This document shows, one piece after another, positions 24,986-32,782 of a stretch of 64,000 nucleotides of DNA; the first letter of the stretch is position 1; every line of letters starts with the position of its first letter. This DNA comes from CBDUQN01 sp965369375 (GTDB taxonomy: Bacteria; Krumholzibacteriota; Krumholzibacteriia; Krumholzibacteriales; Krumholzibacteriaceae). Position numbers and translations under genes: made by a program. The DNA is taken from positions 1-64,000 of the forward strand of contig CBDUQN010000003.1 in assembly GCA_965369375.1 (NCBI GenBank), written 5' to 3'. The notes beneath the pieces are model-generated. The model saw only the letters and a list, made by a program, of their open reading frames with translations. It made no database searches and was not told the DNA's origin.

Positions 24986-26333
24986 GTTTCAGCATCTCCA
25001 TCTCATTATGAACCATCGAGCTGAGAACCTGATAGTCCGTTTTCTTTTCCGGTGAAGCGTATCCGTCCGGGATCCGTATCGGCGGACCGATATGAACGGC
25101 GAGCCGTTCCTTTCTGAGCATGCAGGCTCTGAGCTTGTTGGACCCCATTACGTAGATGGGAACGATGCTTCTGCCCGTATTGAGCGCGATGAATCCGAGA
25201 CCGCCTTTGAGTGGAGCGATTTCACCCGTCTTCGACCTCGTCCCTTCGGGAAACATGAGAATGGAATCGTTACCCTTGAGTTTGCTCATTACGAGACGTA
25301 GCGTTTTGCGATCGATTTGGTCGCGATCGACCGCTATCGCATTGTACTTTCGTATCAGCCAGCCGAATAATCTGTTTCTGAAGAGCTCCTTCTTGGCCAT
25401 GTACCATACCTCTCGATTCAATGTGCACCCGACAATCGGGGGGTCGGCGTATGCGAGATGGTTGCTGGCCAAAATAAAGTTTTCCCGGTAACGCAGGTTT
25501 TCCTCTCCGCTGATTCTCAATCCGAAAAGGATCTTGAAGGATGCGCGTATCAGGAAATACGCAATACGGTAGTTGAAGTCCATTCTATTAAACGGATCCT
25601 TCCCCCGCCGCCATACCTTGAGATCCGCCAACCGCACCGAGACCTCGCGCGTGAGAGACTCGATGATGTGAACCTGTTCTTCGATCGTCATGTCCGAAGT
25701 GTCTATAACGAGCGATCCCGGGGGACGAAGCAAGGGACTGTGTTCACGGCTCGAGTCGATCGAGTCTCTTCCGAGGATATTTTCCCTTGCTTCTTCGATA
25801 TTTTGCTCTATTCCCATGCGTACGAGCTGATCGACTCTTCTCGATGCCCTCGTTTCGATATCGGCCACGAGAAAGATCTTCACATGCGCAAACGGGAATA
25901 CGACGGAACCGGTGTCACGACCCTCCGCAATGATTCCACCGCGGGAAGCGATCCTTCTCTGAATCTTTACCATCGCATTTCTCACGCCCCTATGCCGGCT
26001 GACGGGAGAAACATGCCGTGATATTTCCGGGTCACGTATCTCCCGCTCGATGTTTCTGCCTGAGAGGTGCAGCGCCGGTTTGCCGTCAACCGTCTTCAAT
26101 TCGAGATCGAGCGATTCCGCCACGCGGGAGGCTCTTTCACCGTCATCGGGCTCTATCTGCTGTTTGAGCACCTGATGGGTCACGGCGCGGTACATCGCTC
26201 CGGTATCGAGATAGGTGAGTCCGAGACGTTGCGCGAGTAATGCCGCCGTCGTGCTCTTGCCCGATCCGGCGGGACCGTCGATCGTGATGACGAGACTCTT
26301 CAAGATTTCCTGTATTTTCTGGTTTCTGTCCAT
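24969..26333 (-). CDS. Cytidylate kinase / 1-acylglycerol-3-phosphate acyltransferase fusion
   Basis: A 454-residue two-domain protein. Residues 1-230 are cytidylate kinase: P-loop GPAGSGKST (20-28), YLDTGAMYRAVT, and GRDTGSVVFP; it phosphorylates CMP and dCMP. Residues 250-454 are a PlsC-type acyltransferase: N-H-x4-D in NHLAYADPP (near 290), FPEGTRS (near 355) and the usual VPIYV block; it acylates lysophosphatidate. No stop or frameshift separates them, so it is one polypeptide. Cmk-plsC-ispH-rpsA is a known gene order in Firmicutes, and here the first two are joined. PlsC after PlsY completes phosphatidate synthesis. Confidence 0.93.
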   Translation of the reverse strand: MDRNQKIQEILKSLVITIDGPAGSGKSTTAALLAQRLGLTYLDTGAMYRAVTHQVLKQQIEPDDGERASRVAESLDLELKTVDGKPALHLSGRNIEREIRDPEISRHVSPVSRHRGVRNAMVKIQRRIASRGGIIAEGRDTGSVVFPFAHVKIFLVADIETRASRRVDQLVRMGIEQNIEEARENILGRDSIDSSREHSPLLRPPGSLVIDTSDMTIEEQVHIIESLTREVSVRLADLKVWRRGKDPFNRMDFNYRIAYFLIRASFKILFGLRISGEENLRYRENFILASNHLAYADPPIVGCTLNREVWYMAKKELFRNRLFGWLIRKYNAIAVDRDQIDRKTLRLVMSKLKGNDSILMFPEGTRSKTGEIAPLKGGLGFIALNTGRSIVPIYVMGSNKLRACMLRKERLAVHIGPPIRIPDGYASPEKKTDYQVLSSMVHNEMEMLKHEAEA

Positions 26334-26385
26334 TTGAGGAAAAGTACAGATGACGATCGTAGCGTTATCTGAATCCGCTCTATAG

Positions 26386-27492
26386 TTACACAGGTTTCAG
26401 AAGTTCTTTGATGGCATCGATGAATTTCTTGTTCTCGTTCGGCGTGCCTATCGTTACTCTGAATGATTCCTCCCCGAGGCCGAATGGCTTCATTCCCCTT
26501 ACGATGATTCCCATATCCATCAGTTTATTGATGATATTTCCGTTCTCCCTCGGCGGAATAACGAGAAGGAAGTTCGTCTGCGAGGGAGGAACGGTAAAGC
26601 CGAGTCCGAGGAGCTCCTGCCTGATATGTTTCTTCTGAAGTTCGTTTTCTTCCTTGCGTACGGCTATCTTGTCGAAGTGCTCGAGCGCCGCCCGCGACGC
26701 CGCCTGCGCGATCCGGTTTACGTTGAATGGTTGTCTGACCTTGTGCAGGCAGGTAACGGTATCCTTGTGTGATATCGAATATCCGACCCTCAGGCCGGAG
26801 AGGGAATGAATCTTTGAAAAGGTTCTCAGGACGACGATATTGTCCCTTTCCTTGAGCAGCTTGAGGGTATCGGGAAAGTCATGGGCGGTAACGTATTCAA
26901 AATATGCTTCATCGAATAAGACGAAGATGTCCGGCCGCAGGTCCTCGAGAAACCGTTCGACTTCGTCCTTTGTGACATACGTTCCTGTTGGATTATTCGG
27001 ATTGCAGATAAAGATGATCTTTGTCTTCAGGGTCACACGCTGTTTAATCGCCTGAAGGTCGAGGCGGTAATCTTTCAGAGGCACTTCGAACGCTTTCACG
27101 CCGGCCAACTGGGAGACGATCGGATATATGATGAAGCTCGGAAAAGGGTAGATGATCTCTTCATCGGGTTTGGCGAAGACGCGGACGAACAGATCTATAA
27201 TTTCATTCGAGCCGTTGCCGACAAATATCTGGTCGTGATCAACGCCGAGATATTCGGCGAGTTCTCTCGTGAGGTAGAAACATCCCGAGTTGGGGTATCT
27301 GTTTATATTGCTCAATTCACCTTGGATCGCCTGCATCACTTCATCGATCGGAGGATACGGATTCTCATTCGAAGCGAGCTTGACAATTTCACCTTCGAAC
27401 TGCTTTTCCCTCCTGAATTCTTCGATCGGCTTGCCGGGAACGTACGGCTTCACGCTTTTCAGGTGAGTCTGCAGCTTGTCCTTTATGTCCAT
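26386..27492 (-). CDS. hisC: Histidinol-phosphate aminotransferase family (HisC; possible aromatic aminotransferase)
   Basis: A PLP-dependent class I/II aminotransferase of 368 residues. It begins with KLASNENPYPP, then CNPNNPTG, an FDEAYFEY Asp, and the PLP lysine in TFSKIHSLSGLRVGY. These are HisC hallmarks. No other his genes are nearby. HisC paralogues in hisC-tyrA-aroA-cmk clusters often act on prephenate, phenylpyruvate or tyrosine instead, and the cmk gene next door fits that. AAGGAG precedes the ATG by about 8 bases. Substrate is therefore uncertain; the family is not. Confidence 0.88.
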   Translation of the reverse strand: MDIKDKLQTHLKSVKPYVPGKPIEEFRREKQFEGEIVKLASNENPYPPIDEVMQAIQGELSNINRYPNSGCFYLTRELAEYLGVDHDQIFVGNGSNEIIDLFVRVFAKPDEEIIYPFPSFIIYPIVSQLAGVKAFEVPLKDYRLDLQAIKQRVTLKTKIIFICNPNNPTGTYVTKDEVERFLEDLRPDIFVLFDEAYFEYVTAHDFPDTLKLLKERDNIVVLRTFSKIHSLSGLRVGYSISHKDTVTCLHKVRQPFNVNRIAQAASRAALEHFDKIAVRKEENELQKKHIRQELLGLGFTVPPSQTNFLLVIPPRENGNIINKLMDMGIIVRGMKPFGLGEESFRVTIGTPNENKKFIDAIKELLKPV

Positions 27493-27506
27493 ATTTGGTT
27501 TCTCCT

Positions 27507-28244
27507 TCAGACCAATCCCGTCAGTTCACGCAGGCGATTTTCTTCTTCCTCCGTCAGGAGTCTGATATCTCCTGTTTGTAAATCTCTAAATTCGAGATCG
27601 CCCATTGCGCTTCTGTGCAGTTTGAGAACCGTGTGCCCGAAATGTGAAAACATTCTTCTGACTTGCCGCTTACGCCCCTCTTTAAGAATAACCTCGAGTT
27701 TCGTATGGTCCCTATCCCTGTCGAGGATAGTTACCTTGCATGGCAGCGTCGAAAAGTCGCCATGCCGTATCCCCGATTCCAAGTTTCGCACCGTTTCGTC
27801 CGACACCATCCCTTCGACCGTTACGCGGTACGTCTTCTCGATCTTGAAACGGGGATGGGTCAGACGATACGCCAGATCCCCGTCGTTCGTGATGATCAGA
27901 ATACCGGATGTATCGAGATCCAGCCGGCCTACCGGGAACAACCGCTCGGTGTACCCTTTTTCCCGCACCAGGTTTATTACCGTTTTCCTGTTGAACGAGT
28001 CACTTGCGGTGCTGAGCACTCCCGTTGGTTTGTTCAGTACGAGAACGAGTCTCTTTTGGTTCCAGAGAACCTTCTTTCCATCGACCGTGACCCGGTCCCT
28101 GCGAGGATCGATTTTCAGCTTGAAGTTCTCGATCCTCTCTCCATTAACGCATACGACTCCACTCTTTATAAGCTCCTCGCATTTCCTCCTCGCGCCCAAT
28201 CCCGCCGTCGCGAGGTATCGGTTGATCCTAACCAGTTCGGTCAT
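27507..28244 (-). CDS. rluB: 23S rRNA pseudouridine synthase, RluB/RsuA family
   Basis: Isomerises uridine in 23S (or, less likely, 16S) rRNA. The 245 residues have an N-terminal S4 RNA-binding domain (RINRYLATAGLGARRKCEELI). The catalytic motif GRLDLDTSGILIITNDG carries the Asp, and the family block RKRQVRRMFSHFGH follows. RluB is preferred because of the usual scpA-scpB-rluB order found here. The start overlaps the scpB stop by 4 bases. Confidence 0.9.
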   Translation of the reverse strand: MTELVRINRYLATAGLGARRKCEELIKSGVVCVNGERIENFKLKIDPRRDRVTVDGKKVLWNQKRLVLVLNKPTGVLSTASDSFNRKTVINLVREKGYTERLFPVGRLDLDTSGILIITNDGDLAYRLTHPRFKIEKTYRVTVEGMVSDETVRNLESGIRHGDFSTLPCKVTILDRDRDHTKLEVILKEGRKRQVRRMFSHFGHTVLKLHRSAMGDLEFRDLQTGDIRLLTEEEENRLRELTGLV

Positions 28245-28945
28245 TCTCCGTTCGGCCGGCTGCCGCCATCCGCTCCGGTCTCGTGCTCGGCGGTGACATC
28301 TGGATTATCCGCTTCCGTTTCCTCTTTCGGCATGACGGCCGTCCGGCTTTGCAGAGCGGTATCTTCGACGTCTCCGAGATCCCCGAGATTTTTCTCGAGC
28401 TCTTCAATACTCGGCAGATCCCGATAGTCCTTCAGACCGAGATATTCTAGGAATTTCCTCGTTGTCGAGTAGAGGTAGGGTCTTCCGACACCATCTCCCC
28501 TGCCGGTTATCGTAATGAGATCCCGGTCGGTCAGTGTCGCAAGAACGCCATCGCAATTCACGCCGCGAATCGCTTCAATCTGCATTCTGCTGATCGGCTG
28601 CTTGTAGGCGACGATGGCGAGGGTTTCGAGCGAAGGCTTTGAAAGCCGGGCCTTTCTCCTGCTCTTGAAGAGCTTGACAACGATCGGCGAAAACTCAGGC
28701 AAAGTCGTTACCTGGTAACCGCCTGCCACCTCGACGATCTCGAAGCTTCTCATATGGGAACTGTAAAAGTCCGAGAGTGATGCGATCGCCGCCCGGATAT
28801 CTTTCGTTGAAGAGGTTCCGGTAATAGCCGCGAGCCTGCCGGGGGAAAGAGGAGTATCCGAGGCGAACAGCAGTGCTTCGATCATCCTCTCGAGCCGGTT
28901 TTGCTCAATGGTCGCGTTTCTCCCTTGTTCTGTCCGTTCCGTCAT
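28241..28945 (-). CDS. scpB: Segregation and condensation protein B
   Basis: Kleisin-binding winged-helix subunit of the Smc-ScpA-ScpB complex. It has the ScpB signature IEALLFASDTPLS, two winged helices, and GVGRPYLYSTTRKFLEYLGL. The C-terminal 50 residues are low-complexity and acidic (TAEHETGADGG). Start is uncertain: ATG at 28945 gives 234 residues and a 41-base overlap with scpA, while ATG at 28885, after GAGAGG, is the alternative. Smc itself is not in the window. Confidence 0.93.
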   Translation of the reverse strand: MTERTEQGRNATIEQNRLERMIEALLFASDTPLSPGRLAAITGTSSTKDIRAAIASLSDFYSSHMRSFEIVEVAGGYQVTTLPEFSPIVVKLFKSRRKARLSKPSLETLAIVAYKQPISRMQIEAIRGVNCDGVLATLTDRDLITITGRGDGVGRPYLYSTTRKFLEYLGLKDYRDLPSIEELEKNLGDLGDVEDTALQSRTAVMPKEETEADNPDVTAEHETGADGGSRPNGE

Positions 28946-29666
28946 CCGTGTGAATATATGGTGAAACCCCCGGCCTGTAAAGCCAGATGTCCGATTCATT
29001 CGACATCTGCCGCGCCACGATCTCACCGAGCCGGATCAGCTCCAGAATAGAAAGGAACGTAACGATAACGTTCATCCTGTCGAAGCCGTCTTGAAATAGC
29101 TCGGTGAACAATACTTCGGATTGCTTGCTGATCATATCCCGTATGGCCTCGATGCGTTCCTCGGTCGTAATCGAGTCGCGCTCGATCGTGTAGGACACCT
29201 GCATCTTCAGATCGTCGAGCACCTTGCGGAAGGCTTCGACGAGATCGAAGAGCGTAACCTCCATCGGCTGCACGAGATCATCCTCGATCTCCGGCGTCGG
29301 AACAGCTCTCGTATATACCCTTCTCCTGTCCGCCTCACGCTCGGCGAAATGCTCCGCCGCCCCCTTGTACTTTCTGTATTCGATGAGGTTCCGAACCAGT
29401 TCGTCGCGGGGATCTTCCTCCTCTTCTTCTTCGAGACGCCGGGGCAGGAGCATCTGAGCCTTGATCCTCATGAGCGTCGCCGCCATAACGAAGAACTCGC
29501 CCGCCACCTCGAGCTCGAGTTCCTTCATGATCTCTATGAACGAGAGGTATTCACGGGTGATGTGCGAGATGGGGATATCGTAAATATTGATTTTGTCTCT
29601 TCTTATCAGATGCAGCAGAAGATCGAGTGGGCCTTCGAATTGCTTGAGGCATACGTGGTAACTCAT
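28905..29666 (-). CDS. scpA: Segregation and condensation protein A
   Basis: Kleisin that bridges the Smc heads for chromosome compaction and segregation. The 253 residues include FEGPLDLLLHLIRRDKINIYDIPI near the N-terminus, the EVAGEFFVMAATLMRIKAQMLLP block, and a C-terminal winged helix (TFLSILELIRLGEIVARQ). It is the first gene of a scpA-scpB-rluB unit; 112 bases without a clear promoter separate it from xerD upstream. Confidence 0.94.
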   Translation of the reverse strand: MSYHVCLKQFEGPLDLLLHLIRRDKINIYDIPISHITREYLSFIEIMKELELEVAGEFFVMAATLMRIKAQMLLPRRLEEEEEEDPRDELVRNLIEYRKYKGAAEHFAEREADRRRVYTRAVPTPEIEDDLVQPMEVTLFDLVEAFRKVLDDLKMQVSYTIERDSITTEERIEAIRDMISKQSEVLFTELFQDGFDRMNVIVTFLSILELIRLGEIVARQMSNESDIWLYRPGVSPYIHTDDGTDRTREKRDH

Positions 29667-29778
29667 AAACTGGTTTTTCCGGCTCCTTCCCTCCCTCCTC
29701 CCGAGGGGATTCTATCAACATCCCATACGGATAGCACACTATGCTATGAGAACGTCTTAACCCTGTCAACTCTTTACT

Positions 29779-30705
29779 TTACCCACGGGGATGAAAGGTT
29801 CGATGCACTTCGAGCAGGTAATCCATGTCGAGCTTTGTATATATCTGTGTCGTCGAAATGCTGGAATGGCCGAGTAATTCCTGAACCGCCCTCAGATCCG
29901 CCCCCCCCTCGATCAGATGCGTCGCGAAAGAGTGCCTCAGCGTGTGCGGCGAGACTGAGGTGGGGAGCCCGGCTCGTATGGCGTATTTCTTCAGTATTTT
30001 CCAGAAGCCGACCCGAGAGATCGGATTTCCCCGGTAGTTGAGGTAGACATATGGTGATATGCGATTCTTGAGAAGCCTCGGGCGGGATTTTTCGAGATAG
30101 AGGTTGAGTGCTTTTTTGCATTGCGCCCCGTAGGGAACGTAACGTTCCTTGCGTCCCTTCCCCTTCACCCTCAGCATTTTCCTCTCCTCGTCTATCTGTT
30201 CGAGCTTGAGCCGGCAGATCTCCGAAACGCGCATACCGGAAGAATAGGCCGTTTCGAGTAGCGAACGGTCCCTCACGCCGAGCGTGCTGTCATCAGGCCC
30301 CTCGAGCAACTTCTCCACCTCGAAGGCAGAGAGCACGAATGGTATTTTCTTGGCGATCTTCGGTGCCGATATGCCGTCTATTTCGAGTTTCCCGATTTCA
30401 CCTTCCCGGTAGAGAAATCTGTGAAAGCCCTTCACGGCGCTCAGAATCCTCGCCTGCGAAGAAGGACGCTTCGATTTTTCTATCTCCGCGGTGAATGCGA
30501 GTGTCGAATCGAATGTGATATCGACCGGAGCGGCTATCCCGGAGCGGGAAACAAACTTAAAGTAATCCTTTAAATCTGCAGTGTATGCCTTTATTGTGAG
30601 AGGGCTTAACCCTTTCTCTACGGCGAGAAAGTCGGCGTAGAGCTCAGCCAGGCGTTCCAGAGCGGAATCATCGGTCGTGGAGGTGTCTGAAGATTTCCCC
30701 GGCAA
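29779..30705 (-). CDS. xerD: Tyrosine recombinase, XerD-like
   Basis: A 308-residue site-specific recombinase that probably resolves chromosome dimers at dif. It has an N-terminal SAM-like DNA-binding domain (about 12-95). The catalytic residues are R in SSGMRVSEICRL, H-x2-R in HTLRHSFATHL, H in LGHSSISTTQIYT and the nucleophile Tyr. It overlaps uvrC by 38 bases at its start. Assigned XerD rather than XerC because the second Xer gene in this window sits in the codV/xerC position beside hslV. Neither assignment is proven. Confidence 0.88.
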   Translation of the reverse strand: MPGKSSDTSTTDDSALERLAELYADFLAVEKGLSPLTIKAYTADLKDYFKFVSRSGIAAPVDITFDSTLAFTAEIEKSKRPSSQARILSAVKGFHRFLYREGEIGKLEIDGISAPKIAKKIPFVLSAFEVEKLLEGPDDSTLGVRDRSLLETAYSSGMRVSEICRLKLEQIDEERKMLRVKGKGRKERYVPYGAQCKKALNLYLEKSRPRLLKNRISPYVYLNYRGNPISRVGFWKILKKYAIRAGLPTSVSPHTLRHSFATHLIEGGADLRAVQELLGHSSISTTQIYTKLDMDYLLEVHRTFHPRG

Positions 30706-32473
30706 TTGTTTCTCCTATCCCGTGTATGGCCGCAATCTCCTCTATCGACGCTTTGCGAAGGCGCTCGAGGCTGCCGAATTCAACGAGGAGCAGCATTTTT
30801 CGCTTTTCCCCGATGCCGGGGATTGCGTCGAGCTCCGACACCGCGAGCCCCCTGGATCTGAGCCTGCGGTGATACTCCACGGCGAAGCGATGCGCCTCGT
30901 TTCGGATACGCTGCAGGTAACGCAGTACCTTGTTCCGCCTCGAGAGGCGCAGCGGATCACCCGTTTCTTCGATGTGGATCTCTTCGTTCTTTTTGGCGAG
31001 GCCGACAATCGGGATGCCGGTCACTTCCGAGATTTCCATCGCGCTGCGGGTGGCGGATACCTGCCCCTTGCCGCCGTCGATGAGGATGAAGTCCGGCGCC
31101 TGCTCTTTCCCCGCCTTGAGCGTCTTGAGCCTGCGCGACAGCACCTCTTCGAGCATAGCGCAATCATCTATCCCTTCAACCGTTTTGATTTTGAAATGGC
31201 GGTAGCCGGATTTAAGGGGTTTGCCCTTTACAAACGTGACCATCGATCCGACGGCCTCCGCCCCCTGGATATTGCTGATGTCGAACGCCTCGATCCGCAG
31301 CGGCGTGGTGGGTAGATGAAGTGCATCCTTCATATCCCTCAGCAGTGTCGTGCTTTCGGCTTTCGCCCGGACCTCCGCGACGATCTTGTACGATGCATTC
31401 TTGTAGGCGAGGGCGACGAGCTTCTTTTTCTCGCCTCTCTTCGGTGTCGCGATCCTGACCCTGCGCCCGATAGCGCCGCTCAGCCAATCCTCGATCAGAG
31501 GCGCTTCGCTCGGCTCGATCTGTGTGAAAATTCTCGGGGGAATATCGGTCGCGCTGTGATAGTAGAGCGTGATGAAGGAATCGAAAATTATATCGTCTTC
31601 CATCTTCTCTACGGCCGGGATGATGAACGCCTCTGAGGCGAGAATCCTGCCCTCACGGATTTTCATCACGACGCCGCAAGATTTTCCGCCTTCCCGGGCG
31701 AACGCGATGATGTCTTCATCCTCACCCCGCGGCGAGACGGCGAGCTGTTTCTGAGCTAGCGCTTCGAGGGCTCTGACCTGGTCCCGGGCGAGTGCGGCCT
31801 CTTCGTATCGCTTTTCCTGCGAGAGAGCCTGCATCTTTTCGAGGAGTGAAGTGCGAAGCTCTTCTTTGCGGCCCTTGAGAAAGAGTCTTGCCTCATCGAC
31901 TATTCTTCGGTACTCGTCCTCGCCAATGCGTCCCGTGCACGGTCCGAGGCAGCGTTTGATGTCGAAGTTGAGGCATTCGCGTTCTCTTTTCGAGAATTTT
32001 TTTCCGATGCAGCCGCGCAGTGGGAAGATGGTGCCGACGAGTTTCAGGGTACGCCTTACGGCCCGTACATCCGTGTAGGGACCGAAGTACTCCGCCCCGT
32101 CGTTTTCGACATGCCGCACGAGAAGCAGTCTCGGGAACATTTCATTCCTTGTGAGTTTGATAAAAGGGTATCGCTTGTCATCCTTGAGCTGCACATTGTA
32201 TCGAGGCCGGTATTCCTTGATGAGGTTACATTCGAGAACGAGTGCTTCCACCTCGTTTTCGGTGGCTATGTAGTCGATCGCATCGGTGGAGTTCATAAGC
32301 GCCCTCGTCTTTGGATCGAGGGCATCCTCCTTTTGTAAATAACTACGGACCCGGGAGATCAACCGTTTGGCCTTCCCGACGTACAGCACCCTTCCCTTCG
32401 TGTTTTTCATGAAATAAACACCCGGGGAATCGGGTATCTTCTCCACCGAGCGCTTGAGTTTATCGGTACGCAT
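30668..32473 (-). CDS. uvrC: UvrABC system protein C
   Basis: Makes the two incisions around a lesion in nucleotide excision repair. The 601 residues run in the usual order. GIY-YIG nuclease (SPGVYFMKNTKGRVLYVGK) is followed by a Cys-containing linker (RECLNFDIKRCLGPC), the UVR motif (about 205-240), an RNase H-like nuclease (EAFDISNIQG, DFILIDGGKGQ), and tandem helix-hairpin-helix motifs (IPGIGEKRK, IHGIGE). ATG at 32473 is preferred over an in-frame TTG three codons upstream. It diverges from rpsT. Confidence 0.96.
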   Translation of the reverse strand: MRTDKLKRSVEKIPDSPGVYFMKNTKGRVLYVGKAKRLISRVRSYLQKEDALDPKTRALMNSTDAIDYIATENEVEALVLECNLIKEYRPRYNVQLKDDKRYPFIKLTRNEMFPRLLLVRHVENDGAEYFGPYTDVRAVRRTLKLVGTIFPLRGCIGKKFSKRERECLNFDIKRCLGPCTGRIGEDEYRRIVDEARLFLKGRKEELRTSLLEKMQALSQEKRYEEAALARDQVRALEALAQKQLAVSPRGEDEDIIAFAREGGKSCGVVMKIREGRILASEAFIIPAVEKMEDDIIFDSFITLYYHSATDIPPRIFTQIEPSEAPLIEDWLSGAIGRRVRIATPKRGEKKKLVALAYKNASYKIVAEVRAKAESTTLLRDMKDALHLPTTPLRIEAFDISNIQGAEAVGSMVTFVKGKPLKSGYRHFKIKTVEGIDDCAMLEEVLSRRLKTLKAGKEQAPDFILIDGGKGQVSATRSAMEISEVTGIPIVGLAKKNEEIHIEETGDPLRLSRRNKVLRYLQRIRNEAHRFAVEYHRRLRSRGLAVSELDAIPGIGEKRKMLLLVEFGSLERLRKASIEEIAAIHGIGETIAGEIFRHLHDR

Positions 32474-32475
32474 AC

Positions 32476-32520
32476 TTGACAATTCGATCCGCCTATAGTA
32501 TGTTATCGCATCGTCGGAGG
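32476..32520 (+). promoter_or_regulatory. rpsT promoter and ribosome-binding site
   Basis: A consensus -35 TTGACA (32476-32481), a 17-base spacer and -10 TATGTT (32499-32504) lie upstream of rpsT. GGAGG (32516-32520) follows ten bases before the ATG. The promoter begins three bases outside the uvrC start codon, so uvrC and rpsT share this short divergent region. The leader would be about 20 bases, leaving no room for a long S20 autoregulatory leader. Confidence 0.75.
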
Positions 32521-32530
32521 TGAAATTCGA

Positions 32531-32782
32531 ATGCCGAACAACAAATCAGCATGGAAAAGAATGCGCCAGAATAAGCGGAAGCGGATGCAAAACAAATCCC
32601 ACCGCTCCAATCTGCGCAAGGTCATCAAATCGTTCAAGGCGATAAGCGACGCGGAATCGGCGAGGGAACAGTTGCCGAACCTGGCATCGGTCATCGACAA
32701 AGCCGCAAAAAAGGGAATTCTTCACGATCGAACGGCTGCGCGCCTGAAATCGAGGCTTTCAAGAAGAATCGCCGGCTCTTAA
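32531..32782 (+). CDS. rpsT: 30S ribosomal protein S20
   Basis: Primary 16S-binding ribosomal protein. The 83 residues are very basic and helical. They begin MPNNKSAWKRMRQNKRKRM, followed by the conserved SNLRKVIKSF and the C-terminal KAAKKGILH and AARLKSRLSRRI. This is the typical length. One of only two plus-strand genes in the window. Its stop overlaps the proS stop on the other strand by 4 bases (TTAA shared). Confidence 0.97.
   Translation: MPNNKSAWKRMRQNKRKRMQNKSHRSNLRKVIKSFKAISDAESAREQLPNLASVIDKAAKKGILHDRTAARLKSRLSRRIAGS

Noticed and set aside
29779..30705. XerD-like gene as a phage or integron integrase
   Set aside because: No attachment site, cargo genes or mobile-element proteins are near, and its length and catalytic motifs fit housekeeping Xer.
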